64,000 nucleotides of DNA. Origin: a bacterium 1XD42-76. GTDB lineage: Bacteria; Bacillota; Clostridia; Lachnospirales; Lachnospiraceae. How positions within the stretch are numbered: the stretch's first letter is position 1; each line of letters opens with the position of its first letter. Below are positions 53,583-61,939 of the stretch, in pieces. The translations under genes were made by a program, and so were the position numbers. The notes under the pieces are model-generated. The model searched no databases, was not told the DNA's origin, and worked only from the letters and a program-made list of their open reading frames with translations. The stretch covers positions 1 through 64,000 of the forward strand of contig QZDW01000018.1 of NCBI GenBank assembly GCA_009917545.1, read 5' to 3'.

Positions 53583-54640
53583 ATGAATATTAGAAAGTTT
53601 AAATCGGACAAAAACGCTTTGATAGCAGAGGGTAATCGGATTGTTTCATCCTCAGATGATGCCAGATTCATAAGAAAAGTGACTATTGTTAATCTCCTGC
53701 TCCGTGGTATGAGCGCTAAATTGCTCGCCGATGCCTCTGGCGAAACCGACCGGACTCTTTCTAACTGGGTCAGATCCGTTGATGAGTATGGGTTTGAGTC
53801 TCTCCGTCCACGTAAACAGCCTGGGCGTCCGCAATCCCTCACTAAATCTTAAAAAGAAAATATTAAAGTCGCCGTAGCTTCTGACCCCAATGCTTTTGGA
53901 TATACTGTCTGGGATGGGCCATCCTTATCGAACTATATTGCTTCGCAGTATGATATCTCCCTGTGTGTAAGGCAATGCCAGCGGTTACTGCATGAACTTG
54001 GATTCTCTTTGATACGCCCACAGACGTTTCCTTCTAAAGGCAATGAAGAGAACCCATTGCGTGATGAATTTAAAAAAACATCTCAGAGCTAGAAAACGAC
54101 CCGGACGCAATCATATGCTACCAGGACGAGGTTCACTTCATGGCAGAATCCACAGTTACCCGCGCATGGTATCCGAAAGGCAGCTGTCCTAAGGTCAAGT
54201 CATATCCCGGGCATAAATCCGTTGCTTATAGCGGTTTTGTGATTCCAGAAACGGGCGAACTCTTCGTCACGAAGCCGGACTGGTTCAACTATGAGACCAC
54301 GATAACATGTATACGTGAATTCCTCACATCACATCCTGTAGAGGATGGCAAACACCTTTACATCGTGATGGACAATGCTCCCTGGCACAAAAAAGCAAAA
54401 CGTCTTATCAATGAAGACGAGCAGTATGCAGACATTAAAAAAACCGCAACCATAATTTCCCTTCCGCCATATTCACCTGATTTTAATCCAATTGAACAGG
54501 TATGGAGGGTTACCTGTCGTGAGAAAACACATAACCGATTCTGGGAGACTCTTGAAAAGTTAGTTGGAGTTCTTGATGATTGGTTTTCGACTTTTCAGAA
54601 GCCAAATGCCAAGCTTGCTGCTCTATGCTCTTTTTCCTAG
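53583..54640 (+). pseudogene. IS630-family transposase, decayed
   Basis: The N-terminal HTH part (MNIRKFKSDKNALIAEGNR, with GETDRTLSNWV) is read from an ATG behind GAGGTGATA and ends at a TAA at 53850. The same frame continues with IS630-type sequence to a TAG near 54090. A one-base shift at an A7 run (FKK to KN-ISELEND) restores the DDE domain, ICYQDEVHF, VMDNAPWH and NPIEQVW. The A7 run might be a natural slippage site, but the extra TAA makes the gene a pseudogene. The ends of the element were not resolved. Confidence 0.85.
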
Positions 54641-54698
54641 AGTCAAACAGAAAGAATTAACGTCGTTTACTATAGAATAATAGCGAGGAGAAAATGAA

Positions 54699-55724
54699 AT
54701 GATAAAAAAATATGATGTAGATATTGACCTAGCTAATGAAACTAAAAAAGAGATGGCAAAAACATTAGCCACAGATGATAAGAGAGTTTTAAACAGAGTC
54801 GGAGCCTTTGCAAGTTTGTATGATATTAATTATAATGAATATACAGAACCTGTATTAGTACTGAAGACGGAAGAACCTGGTTCTAAGCAGATCGTTGCTT
54901 TTAAATATGACAAAATAGAAAATGTATGTTTTGATATGATAAATCATTTGGTAAACGATTGTATTGTAATGGGAGCAAAACCACTTACAGTACAAGATGC
55001 TATCATATGTGGAAAGATGGATAAAGAGATTGTGTCCAGAATTGTAAAAGCTATTTTTGAAGCGTGTAAACGACAAGGGTGCGTTCTTACTGGTGGCGAG
55101 ACATCTGAACAGCCAAATGTAATTGGAAAAAATACATATATTCTTACGTCAAGCATAGTTGGCATAGTTGAGAAGCAAAATATTATTGACGGAGCAGCAA
55201 TTGAAGAGGGCGATGTTATTATTGGGTTAGAGTCTAGCGGTATTCACACAAATGGATACACTTTGGTTAGAAAAATAATGGAAGAGAACCCGGAAATTAT
55301 GAACGAATATGTTGAAGGAAAAACATTTATTGAAACTATTTTGGAACCTCATAGATGCTATTATACAGCACTTAAAACACTATTTGAAAAGCCAAAGATG
55401 ATTCATGGACTGGCACATATTACCGGCGGTGGAATATGTGAAAATTTGAACCGAATATTGCCAGTCCATTTGGATGCTAAGATTGATTTGAATTCCTATA
55501 GGGTATTAGAAATTTTTAAAGTTTTGAAGAAATATGGAAATATAGCTAACGAGGAAATGTTAAGGACTTTTAATTTAGGTGTTGGAATGGCATTGGTTAC
55601 GTCTAAAGGATGTATGACTGATGTGATCAAACATATTCAGAGTCAGGACATCGCTTGTACAGTTATCGGAGAAATAGTAAAAGGAAATCAAAAAGTAATA
55701 TGTACGGGGGAACTGAGGTGGTAA
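54699..55724 (+). CDS. divergent PurM-like (AIR synthetase family) protein
   Basis: This 341-residue protein matches PurM/AIR synthetase, which converts FGAM to AIR in purine synthesis using ATP. Blocks are DVDIDLANE (start), VNDCIVMGAKPL, VLTGGETSEQPNV (where usual PurM has GGETAEMPG), GLESSGIHTNGYTLVRK and HITGGGICENLNRILP. It is clearly related but altered, AT-rich, and lies between IS remnants rather than in a pur operon, so it is probably a transferred paralogue. AIR is also the precursor of thiamine pyrimidine and benzimidazole bases. GAGGAG precedes the ATG. It heads a three-gene operon. Confidence 0.8.
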   Translation: MIKKYDVDIDLANETKKEMAKTLATDDKRVLNRVGAFASLYDINYNEYTEPVLVLKTEEPGSKQIVAFKYDKIENVCFDMINHLVNDCIVMGAKPLTVQDAIICGKMDKEIVSRIVKAIFEACKRQGCVLTGGETSEQPNVIGKNTYILTSSIVGIVEKQNIIDGAAIEEGDVIIGLESSGIHTNGYTLVRKIMEENPEIMNEYVEGKTFIETILEPHRCYYTALKTLFEKPKMIHGLAHITGGGICENLNRILPVHLDAKIDLNSYRVLEIFKVLKKYGNIANEEMLRTFNLGVGMALVTSKGCMTDVIKHIQSQDIACTVIGEIVKGNQKVICTGELRW

Positions 55725-55744
55725 AATAGTGGAAGGTATTTGAT

Positions 55745-56356
55745 ATGCAAATATTGAGTAATATGAGTCCTCTTTATCGAAGAAAGTGCATTATAAAAAA
55801 TGTTGATGAACTAATCCGATTGAATGACTATGACCCTATAGATCGCTTTTTAAGAATAATCCGTGAAGAGGATGAAGTTATAGAAGAGTTAGCAGCAAAA
55901 GTGCTATTTACGTTAAAAGTGATAGACGAAACTTTATGTCAAAGATTTAACACTTCTTATCACTTTTATATTAAAGGCGATGAAATTATATATAGTTTTT
56001 TGTGTGGCATATACGGTGAAGAAAAAATTACAAAATGCGACTTTGAAAAGACTATATTTATCTTAGACTTTTGTAAACTCATATATAGATTTACATGTGC
56101 AAAAAAATTTAAGGAAAAGAATTATAATATATTTCAATTACGTTTAAATAGTTGGGGAAGAGAATATTCAGAGGCCTATATCCCAATAATGCAAGTAGAA
56201 AGCAGTAGGATAATAAAAAGTATTGTCCTATATTTTGAAAACAATCGAGAAAAATATATGACATTAATAAAATTGTTATTGGGTGATTTGAACCTTGAAA
56301 ATTTGCGAGCCATTGATAGACTGAACTCCAGGCTTAATATTAAACTATTATCATAG
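55745..56356 (+). CDS. hypothetical protein between PurM-like and MazG-like genes
   Basis: I do not recognise this 203-residue protein. It is AT-rich, helical and basic toward the C-terminus, has no membrane segment, and starts MQILSNMSPLYRRKC behind GGAAGG. Notable stretches are YHFYIKGDEIIYSFLCGIYGEEK and FRIIREEDEVIEELAAKV-like acidic helices. It lies 20 bases after the PurM-like gene and 14 before the MazG-like gene, so the three are likely one transcript. Confidence 0.7.
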   Translation: MQILSNMSPLYRRKCIIKNVDELIRLNDYDPIDRFLRIIREEDEVIEELAAKVLFTLKVIDETLCQRFNTSYHFYIKGDEIIYSFLCGIYGEEKITKCDFEKTIFILDFCKLIYRFTCAKKFKEKNYNIFQLRLNSWGREYSEAYIPIMQVESSRIIKSIVLYFENNREKYMTLIKLLLGDLNLENLRAIDRLNSRLNIKLLS

Positions 56357-56370
56357 AAAAGGGTGAACAA

Positions 56371-56745
56371 ATGAAAATTAGATTCGATACGGGATTTGTA
56401 GATTGCGTTGACGAGATACAGAGGGTTGCGCTCGAAATTTATGGAAAGTATAATCTCGATAAATCGCTCCTTTGGATGACTGAAGAATTTGGAGAGCTTT
56501 TTAAATCCATAAGAAAGTCAGAGGGAAGACAGGTGGTTACAGGAGAAATGGGAGATTTACTTGCTTGGATTTTCTGCATGGGAAATATTTTGGATATTAA
56601 AATATCAGATGCTTTAAAATTAACTATGAAAAAAGAAATTAAACGACAATTTGATACATATAAAAAGTTGAAATATGCATCTGATTTGGAATATGTAACT
56701 GCTGTAAACGAAAAGGATTTTTTATCTTCTGATGGAGGTGAATAG
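56371..56745 (+). CDS. MazG-like nucleoside triphosphate pyrophosphohydrolase
   Basis: This is a compact all-alpha NTP-PPase of 124 residues. Metal ligands match the EExxE...ExxD pattern: Glu38, Glu39 and Glu42 in TEEFGEL, and Glu59 and Asp62 in TGEMGDLLAWI. Such enzymes remove pyrophosphate from NTPs or dNTPs, often noncanonical ones. AAAGGG precedes the ATG. A PurM-like plus MazG-like pair in mobile DNA hints at altered nucleotides, by analogy to phage purZ-mazZ modules; that analogy is only suggestive. Confidence 0.8.
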   Translation: MKIRFDTGFVDCVDEIQRVALEIYGKYNLDKSLLWMTEEFGELFKSIRKSEGRQVVTGEMGDLLAWIFCMGNILDIKISDALKLTMKKEIKRQFDTYKKLKYASDLEYVTAVNEKDFLSSDGGE

Positions 56746-57052
56746 ATGTAATTGATTGTATAAGTCAATTTAAAAAAAACTGGAAATATTCTAAATTAAG
56801 TATCGTAACTATAAATGCGTAAATTCAAAAAAACTTATACCGGCCTATATTTATATATTTTATTATTACCGGCAGTGATGAGGGTGTGAAATTTTCTCTG
56901 TAAATTCAGATCTTCTATGATAATTGAAAGGGCTTGGCAGCAGAGCCTGTTGTTAAGTCCTTGATTAATACATATCAAAAATAAGCCGGCATGTCAAGAG
57001 CGCCCGGATTATCCGGGCGTGTATTTACTCTTGGCATTCCGGCGCTTTTTTG
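56746..57052. other. intergenic stretch with IS256-type left end
   Basis: This is AT-rich. From about 56888 (GAAATTTTCTCTGTAAATTCAG ... TCTTCTATGATAA) it resembles the reverse of 59818-59871 and is probably the end of the IS256-family element. A small hairpin CGCCCGG-ATTAT-CCGGGCG lies at 57001-57019. Confidence 0.5.
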
Positions 57053-57601
57053 TTACTCCGGCATCCTGTTCGAGTACATGACTGCCAGCTCTCCCCGGAT
57101 TTTTCCCCAGCTCCGGATCAGGACGGTCCATTTTTTCACGATCTCAAATGTTGCCAGATACAGGGTTTTAATAATGCCTGTGAACTCGGAAATACGCTCT
57201 TCTGGCGGTTTAGGCGGCGGTAGGAGGAATTAGCGATTCTATTGCATGTCGTGTAGAATGCCGTCCTGACGTCTTTGGAAAACTTGAAGATTGGGGATAC
57301 AGCGTCCCAGTTGTCGTGACAGCGATTTATCGCGTTCGGGTACTGTCCCTCCCATTTTTCTGTCACGGTTTTTAGATGCTTAGAAGCCGTTTCTTTATCC
57401 GGCGCAGTGTAGATTGTCTTCGGGTCTTTTGCAAATGCCTTCATGTCCTTGTTTGCGACATATTCCAGCGTGTTCCGCACCATGTGGACGATGCATCTCT
57501 GCTGCTCCGTTGACGGGAACGTAGCCGTGATGCCTCTTTGATCCCCGTCAGGCCGTCAGAGCAGCAGTATGTCCTTTATCCCGCGGTTTTTTAAGCTGTT
57601 C
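57053..57601 (-). pseudogene. IS256-family transposase, C-terminal part
   Basis: On the minus strand this reads SLKNRGIKDILLL (then a frameshift), MVRNTLEYVANKDMKAF, PNAINRCHDNWDAV and SSYRRLNRQKSVFPSSQ. Another frameshift restores LYLATFEIVKKW, to a stop at 57055. This is the second half of an IS256-type DDE transposase. Its upstream half is at 59105-59798, separated by the IS66 insertion. Confidence 0.85.
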
Positions 57602-57666
57602 GTAACCGCCAAATAATGATACGGTCAGATATAAAGTTACCCCAGCCCTTTGCAAGTTGGAGTAAT

Positions 57667-58175
57667 TCATATGCGATTTTTGATAGATTGGGGTTTTTTA
57701 CTCCAGGGTGCAAGCTCTGCGAGCTGATCATCCGTCATCTCTTTCGTTGGACGATGATTCAGCAGAAATTTCAGATATCCGTAAATGTTCAGGTCGTGTG
57801 CCTTTGCCATCTCAACCATTGTATAAACTACAGCACTGGCATTGGCTCCGGAGACAGAATCACTGAACAGCCAGTTCTTCCGGCCGACTGCAAATGGACG
57901 GACCGCGTTCTCGTTGAGATTGTTTGTGAAGCTGCAGCGACCATCCTCCAGATAAGTCTGTGCTGTTTCCCGCCGGTTAAGGACATAATTTACCGCTTTA
58001 TCCATGCGGGTATTCCGGACTGGCTTCTGCTGCTCAAGCTATAACCAAAAAGCCTCCAGAACAGGTTTTTCCGTGTCTCCCAGTCCTTCCTTACAGGACG
58101 GACATCCATAACTCTGGCTGTAGTATTCGATCACTTTGCATGTGGCCGGGATGAATTCCAGCTCACGAAGGAAAA
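57667..58175 (-). pseudogene. IS66 transposase TnpC remnant (zinc-finger and C-terminal pieces)
   Basis: The minus strand first reads FLRELEFIPATCKVIEYYSQ and CPSCKEGLGDTEKP, the zf-IS66 region, then an in-frame stop after EAFWL. The C-terminal part (MDKAVNYVLNRRETAQTYLEDGRC, SFTNNLNENAVRPFAVGRKNWLFS, the typical IS66 end) follows. The DDE core between them is deleted, so no active transposase can be made. Confidence 0.85.
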
Positions 58176-58255
58176 CAAGTGCAGAAAAACGTTGAATTTA
58201 TAAGGAAATCTGCCATTTTTCTGTGCAAGATTTTTACCGGAAACCAGATGCTTTT

Positions 58256-58597
58256 TTACTCTGTTTTAAGTGCTTTTGGCTGGTCGATATCAATTCCTGA
58301 CATCAGCCAGTCGAACTCCCGCCAGGAAAGATTCCGGACTTCCGACTGCTTCTCTGGCCATTGATAGCTGCCCCGGACAGACAAACGTTTATAGATCAGG
58401 ACAAAGCCATCCGGTTCACAGAACAGAGCTTTGCTCCTGTCCCGTCTTCTTCCACAGAACAGGAAGAGCGCACTGGATGTCGGATTCATCTTAAGCTGGT
58501 CTTCGACAATGGCACAGAGACCATCAATTGATTTGCGCATATCCGTATAACCGCAGACAATGTAGATCTTTTCGAGGCCGGAGATATCACCTAACAT
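58256..58597 (-). CDS. tnpB: IS66-family accessory protein TnpB
   Basis: This 113-residue IS66 Orf2 starts near LEKIYIVCGYTDMRKSIDGLCAIVE, with LFLFCGRRRDRSKALF and the GSYQWP block. It is needed with TnpA and TnpC for IS66 transposition; its biochemical role is not established. Its start overlaps the end of tnpA. Confidence 0.9.
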   Translation of the reverse strand: MLGDISGLEKIYIVCGYTDMRKSIDGLCAIVEDQLKMNPTSSALFLFCGRRRDRSKALFCEPDGFVLIYKRLSVRGSYQWPEKQSEVRNLSWREFDWLMSGIDIDQPKALKTE

Positions 58598-59000
58598 GAG
58601 GCCCCCGAATCAGGCAGAGTATTCTGGTGAGCAGGACAGGATCAGCATCATTGCAGATCCGGATTGTTACATCATTTATGAACACTTCAATCGTATATGA
58701 ATTGTCAAGGTTCGTCTGGTGCATCTGCGATGCTGTATGCTGTTCCGGAAGGTGATCCGAAACAATGTCAATGGGAACCACGTCCTGCTTTGAACGCGGG
58801 ATCTGATAATGACCATAATTCGGTGCCGGAATCTGATCCGCTGTTGTTTTCCTGCAGCGGCTGACCCAGTTATAAAAAGTGCTTACAGCGATACCGTTTT
58901 CACGGCACCAGTCAGCATCTGTCATGCCGCTTTGGCGGCATTCATTGATAAGCCTGATCTGTTCCGCCATCGGAACACGGGCTTTGCGGGTAGCTGCCAT
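58587..59000 (-). CDS. tnpA: IS66-family protein TnpA
   Basis: This 137-residue protein has an N-terminal helix-turn-helix (MAEQIRLINECRQSGMTDADWCRENGIAVSTFYNWVSRC). It probably binds the ends of the element. AGGATAG-like bases precede the ATG. It is first of the tnpA-tnpB-tnpC set. Confidence 0.9.
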   Translation of the reverse strand: MAATRKARVPMAEQIRLINECRQSGMTDADWCRENGIAVSTFYNWVSRCRKTTADQIPAPNYGHYQIPRSKQDVVPIDIVSDHLPEQHTASQMHQTNLDNSYTIEVFINDVTIRICNDADPVLLTRILCLIRGPHVR

Positions 59001-59104
59001 AACCTATCCTCCGTAATTGTAGTGAAATAGTCTAACTATCTTTCATTTATAATTATAGAGAGATTCAGGAGATTAGAAAATCCGCAGGAATATTTGGCGC
59101 TTAC

Positions 59105-59798
59105 AGCTGTTCAGCACGCTCAGCCAGTACTTGCTGCTTTCATTCTCCCCGATCGTTATGGTGAGAACTTCTTTTTTCCCGTCTTCATGAATACCAAGAA
59201 CCACATAAGCCGCCAGCTTCCGGATGACTCCGTCGTCTCTGACGGAGAAATGCACGGCATCTATGAATACGACCGGATAAACCGCTGACAGAGGGCGGTT
59301 TTGCCATTCCTCAATCTTCGGTAGCAGCTTGTCGGTGATGTCTGACACTATGCCTTCGCTGACCTCAAAACCGTATATGTCCTCTATTGTTTCCGAAATC
59401 TGTCGCACAGTCATCCCCTTGGCGTACATGGAAATAATCTTGTCATCTATAGCTGAAATGTCTTTCTTGCGCTTTGGCAGTACCTGCGGCTCGAAAGAAC
59501 TCTGCCTGTCCTGCGGCATGTCCAGCTTAAACTCACCATATCTGCTGCTGACGCGTTTGGGCTTTGTCGCGTTGCGATAATTGGACTCGTCGGAACGTTC
59601 GTACCGGTCATATTCCAGATAGCTGTCCATTTCCACCTCAAGCATCTCTTTGAGCGTGCCGGAAAGCAGGTCTTTCCGGGCGTTTTGGATGTCCTGCGCC
59701 GTTTGAATGTCATACTCCCGGAGCAGATCTTGGATGATGTTGCTCTTTCCCTGTGTCATTGGTTTTGGTTTGTAAACTTCTTTTTTTCTGTTTGCCAT
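59105..59798 (-). pseudogene. IS256-family transposase, N-terminal part
   Basis: This begins MANRKKEVYKPKPMTQGK and holds LKEMLEVEMDSYLEYDRYERSD, AKGMTVRQISETIEDIYGFEVS and the DDE Asp in YPVVFIDAVHFSVRDDG. It is intact up to WLSVLNS, where the IS66 element entered; the predicted frame continues there into IS66 bases as CKRQIFLRIF. AGGAGG lies before the ATG. Confidence 0.9.
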
Positions 59799-59919
59799 AA
59801 TTTAAGGCCTCCTATGATATTTTATCATAGAAGACCTTTTCAGAATACTTCGATTCCGTTTTTACAGAATTTTTTTCATACTCTCGAAAATCATGCGTAT
59901 TTCCCGGAGAGGTTATAGT

Positions 59920-59943
59920 AAACGGCAAATTTATTTGTCGTTT
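59920..59943. terminator. inverted repeat downstream of cell-wall-binding gene
   Basis: AAACGGCAAAT / ATTTGTCGTTT with a TT loop lies 67 bases past the stop of the minus-strand gene at 60010. It may end that transcript, but no strong T-run is seen. Confidence 0.4.
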
Positions 59944-60009
59944 GCTATCAATATGCTGATGGTTAGCTATATTTGCCTATACCGGATCTGGGCAAACCCG
60001 CAGACTGCC

Positions 60010-61590
60010 TTAGTCGGTGACGGTACGCATAATGCGGTTCACATCAATAGATTGACCGTAATCTTTGAGCGTTCCGATCGACGCCTCCTCGTCAATGCTG
60101 TATTTCCACTGGTTATCCGCTGTGGAGTATACGATCTGGTAGAGGATATCGTCTCCATTCTTTTCGGTTTTTGCATCAATCAGGACGTCTCCGCCATCCT
60201 TATACTCGACCTGGCTGTGCTGGATGCTTCCGTTCTTATTGACGATGAAGGTGTGGCCGTCGATGGCTGCGGTCTGGTAGGAGAAATCATCGGCCTGTAC
60301 CAGAAGCCCTTTATAATAAAGCTTCCCATTCTTGGCTCCAGTGACGCCGACTCCCTTTACTTCTCCGGTTTTCGTGTTGGCTGTCGTACCGAAATAGAAT
60401 TTGTAGGTGTCGCTGTTATCGTCGCGGATAGACTGGGAACCCGTTTTCATGGAACCATCGTCCGGGCCGCCGAAATAATACATACCGGGAGCCATATGGG
60501 CGTTGCTGCCTGTGACTTCGACAAATTTGGAAAGCATTTCCCCATTTTGATTGAAGAAATAGTCTTTGGAATTGATCTTCTTTGCCGTGATGGAAACAGC
60601 ACCTTTATGTTCCAGTTCAGCATCGCCGAATGTGTAGAGATTTCCATCAGACGCGTTCGTGCCAGAAGGGATATAGACGGCTCCATCGGCCTGGATCCAA
60701 TACCAGTACTTGTCATTATCTTCATCTTCCTCGTAGGAGTCTTCCGGCCTCCAAAGCTTCATCCACTTATTTTTCTTTACATGTCCGTCGTCGGCATCGC
60801 CGCAGTAATAAACAGACGGAAAGGTATCCGGGCTTAAAACGTAAGTATCGTTTTCGCTGTCAATCTGCATGTATTTTGTTCCGTCATACGCCACCCAGCC
60901 GGATAACATGCGGCCCTCTCCGCCAAAGAGATAGGTCTGTCCATTGATATTGGTGTTCTTTCCTGTGGCTACCTTTCCGGTACTCTTTAAATAGTACCAG
61001 TATGTATCTGCATCAGCATCACCATCGTCAGTTCCGGGTTCCGCGGCTGCGACCCAGGCAGAGGTAAGCCTGGCCCCTGTCTCATCACAGTAGTAACTGT
61101 TCTGGGGATCAATCGAATTTTCTTCATTTACGACATCCGTTCCGTCTGCTGTTACCCATCCGGTCAGCATCCGGCCTTCACTGTCAAAGAAATAGGTTTT
61201 TCCCTTGATTGTCAGTTTCTTGCCAGCCGCCATTTTTCCAGTGGACTGGAAGTAGAACCACTGCGCCTCGCCGTATTCATTGTCGTAAGGGGCAGTCAGC
61301 CGCCAGTCATTGATAATCTTCTGTCCGGAACTGTTTACGAAATAGTAGTTTCCGTCGTATTCCACCCAGTCAGAGCGAACGAGAGTTCCAGTGTCGCCGA
61401 CATAATAATCCTTTCCATTACTGGTACAGAAGGTGTTTTTATAGAAATCACCGTTTGAATTGTAACAATACCATTCGCCGTCCATATTCATCCAGGTCCC
61501 CTTGGAAGCGGCAAAGGAAATCGTCGATAAACCGAATGTGGATAATACAACGGCAGATATAGCCAGACCATTTCTTAAACATTTCTTCAT
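60010..61590 (-). CDS. secreted cell-wall-binding repeat protein
   Basis: This 526-residue protein starts with a signal peptide (MKKCLRNGLAISAVVLSTFGLSTISFA, predicted cut after Ala28) and then consists almost wholly of choline-binding-type repeats, such as GTWMNMDGEWYCYNSNG, DWVEYDGNYYFVNSSGQ, YFFDSEGRMLTGWV and YLFGGEGRMLSGWV. These bind choline or other wall polymers. No separate catalytic domain is visible, so it may be a structural or ligand-binding surface protein. Acidic linkers (EPGTDDGDADADT) sit between repeats. AAAGGAG is in front of the ATG. It is bounded by IS material on one side. Confidence 0.9.
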   Translation of the reverse strand: MKKCLRNGLAISAVVLSTFGLSTISFAASKGTWMNMDGEWYCYNSNGDFYKNTFCTSNGKDYYVGDTGTLVRSDWVEYDGNYYFVNSSGQKIINDWRLTAPYDNEYGEAQWFYFQSTGKMAAGKKLTIKGKTYFFDSEGRMLTGWVTADGTDVVNEENSIDPQNSYYCDETGARLTSAWVAAAEPGTDDGDADADTYWYYLKSTGKVATGKNTNINGQTYLFGGEGRMLSGWVAYDGTKYMQIDSENDTYVLSPDTFPSVYYCGDADDGHVKKNKWMKLWRPEDSYEEDEDNDKYWYWIQADGAVYIPSGTNASDGNLYTFGDAELEHKGAVSITAKKINSKDYFFNQNGEMLSKFVEVTGSNAHMAPGMYYFGGPDDGSMKTGSQSIRDDNSDTYKFYFGTTANTKTGEVKGVGVTGAKNGKLYYKGLLVQADDFSYQTAAIDGHTFIVNKNGSIQHSQVEYKDGGDVLIDAKTEKNGDDILYQIVYSTADNQWKYSIDEEASIGTLKDYGQSIDVNRIMRTVTD

Positions 61591-61939
61591 ATAAGATACA
61601 CTCCTTTTCTGTCAATGTTTGTTCGTGAATCGTTTCTTCATGAATTTCATTATAACTGATTTCAGAAAAAAGTCTGAGGTAAAGCCCATGTGAAGGTGCG
61701 GCAGTTCCCGGCCAAAATTGTGGCGAAATAATAGACGTTGGAAGCAAAGAGCTTCATGTTCCGCTGGAATTGACGGTTCCGGATGTATGAAACGATATCT
61801 GGAAAGCCTGGGGCTGCGATTACCAGATATGGGCGAGCGATACGACAGGCCGTGCTGTTCACGATAACAATTTCAGCGTTTTCTTTGAATAATATCAGTC
61901 GCAGCCGGGATAATAATCTGCAAAAACGGGAGGGAAAAT
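61591..61939. other. intergenic stretch between divergent genes
   Basis: About 350 bases with no convincing gene. The part near 61690-61860 keeps a GC-rich, coding-like composition but all frames are short, so it may be a gene remnant. GGGAGG lies just before the ATG at 61940. Confidence 0.45.

Larger units (their letters stand above)
57602..59104 (-). mobile_element. IS66-family element, internally deleted, inside IS256-family gene
   Basis: The ends are GTAACCGCCAAATA (57602) and, reversed, GTAAGCGCCAAATA (ending 59104), IS66-type terminal inverted repeats. A perfect 8-bp target duplication AGCTGTTC lies at 57594-57601 and 59105-59112. At 1503 bp it is shorter than a full IS66 element because most of tnpC is gone; tnpA and tnpB are whole. 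Confidence 0.9.

Noticed and set aside
57616-58044. 142-codon plus-strand ORF in the IS66 element
   Set aside because: It is the antisense of TnpC C-terminal sequence, which has typical IS66 motifs on the minus strand.
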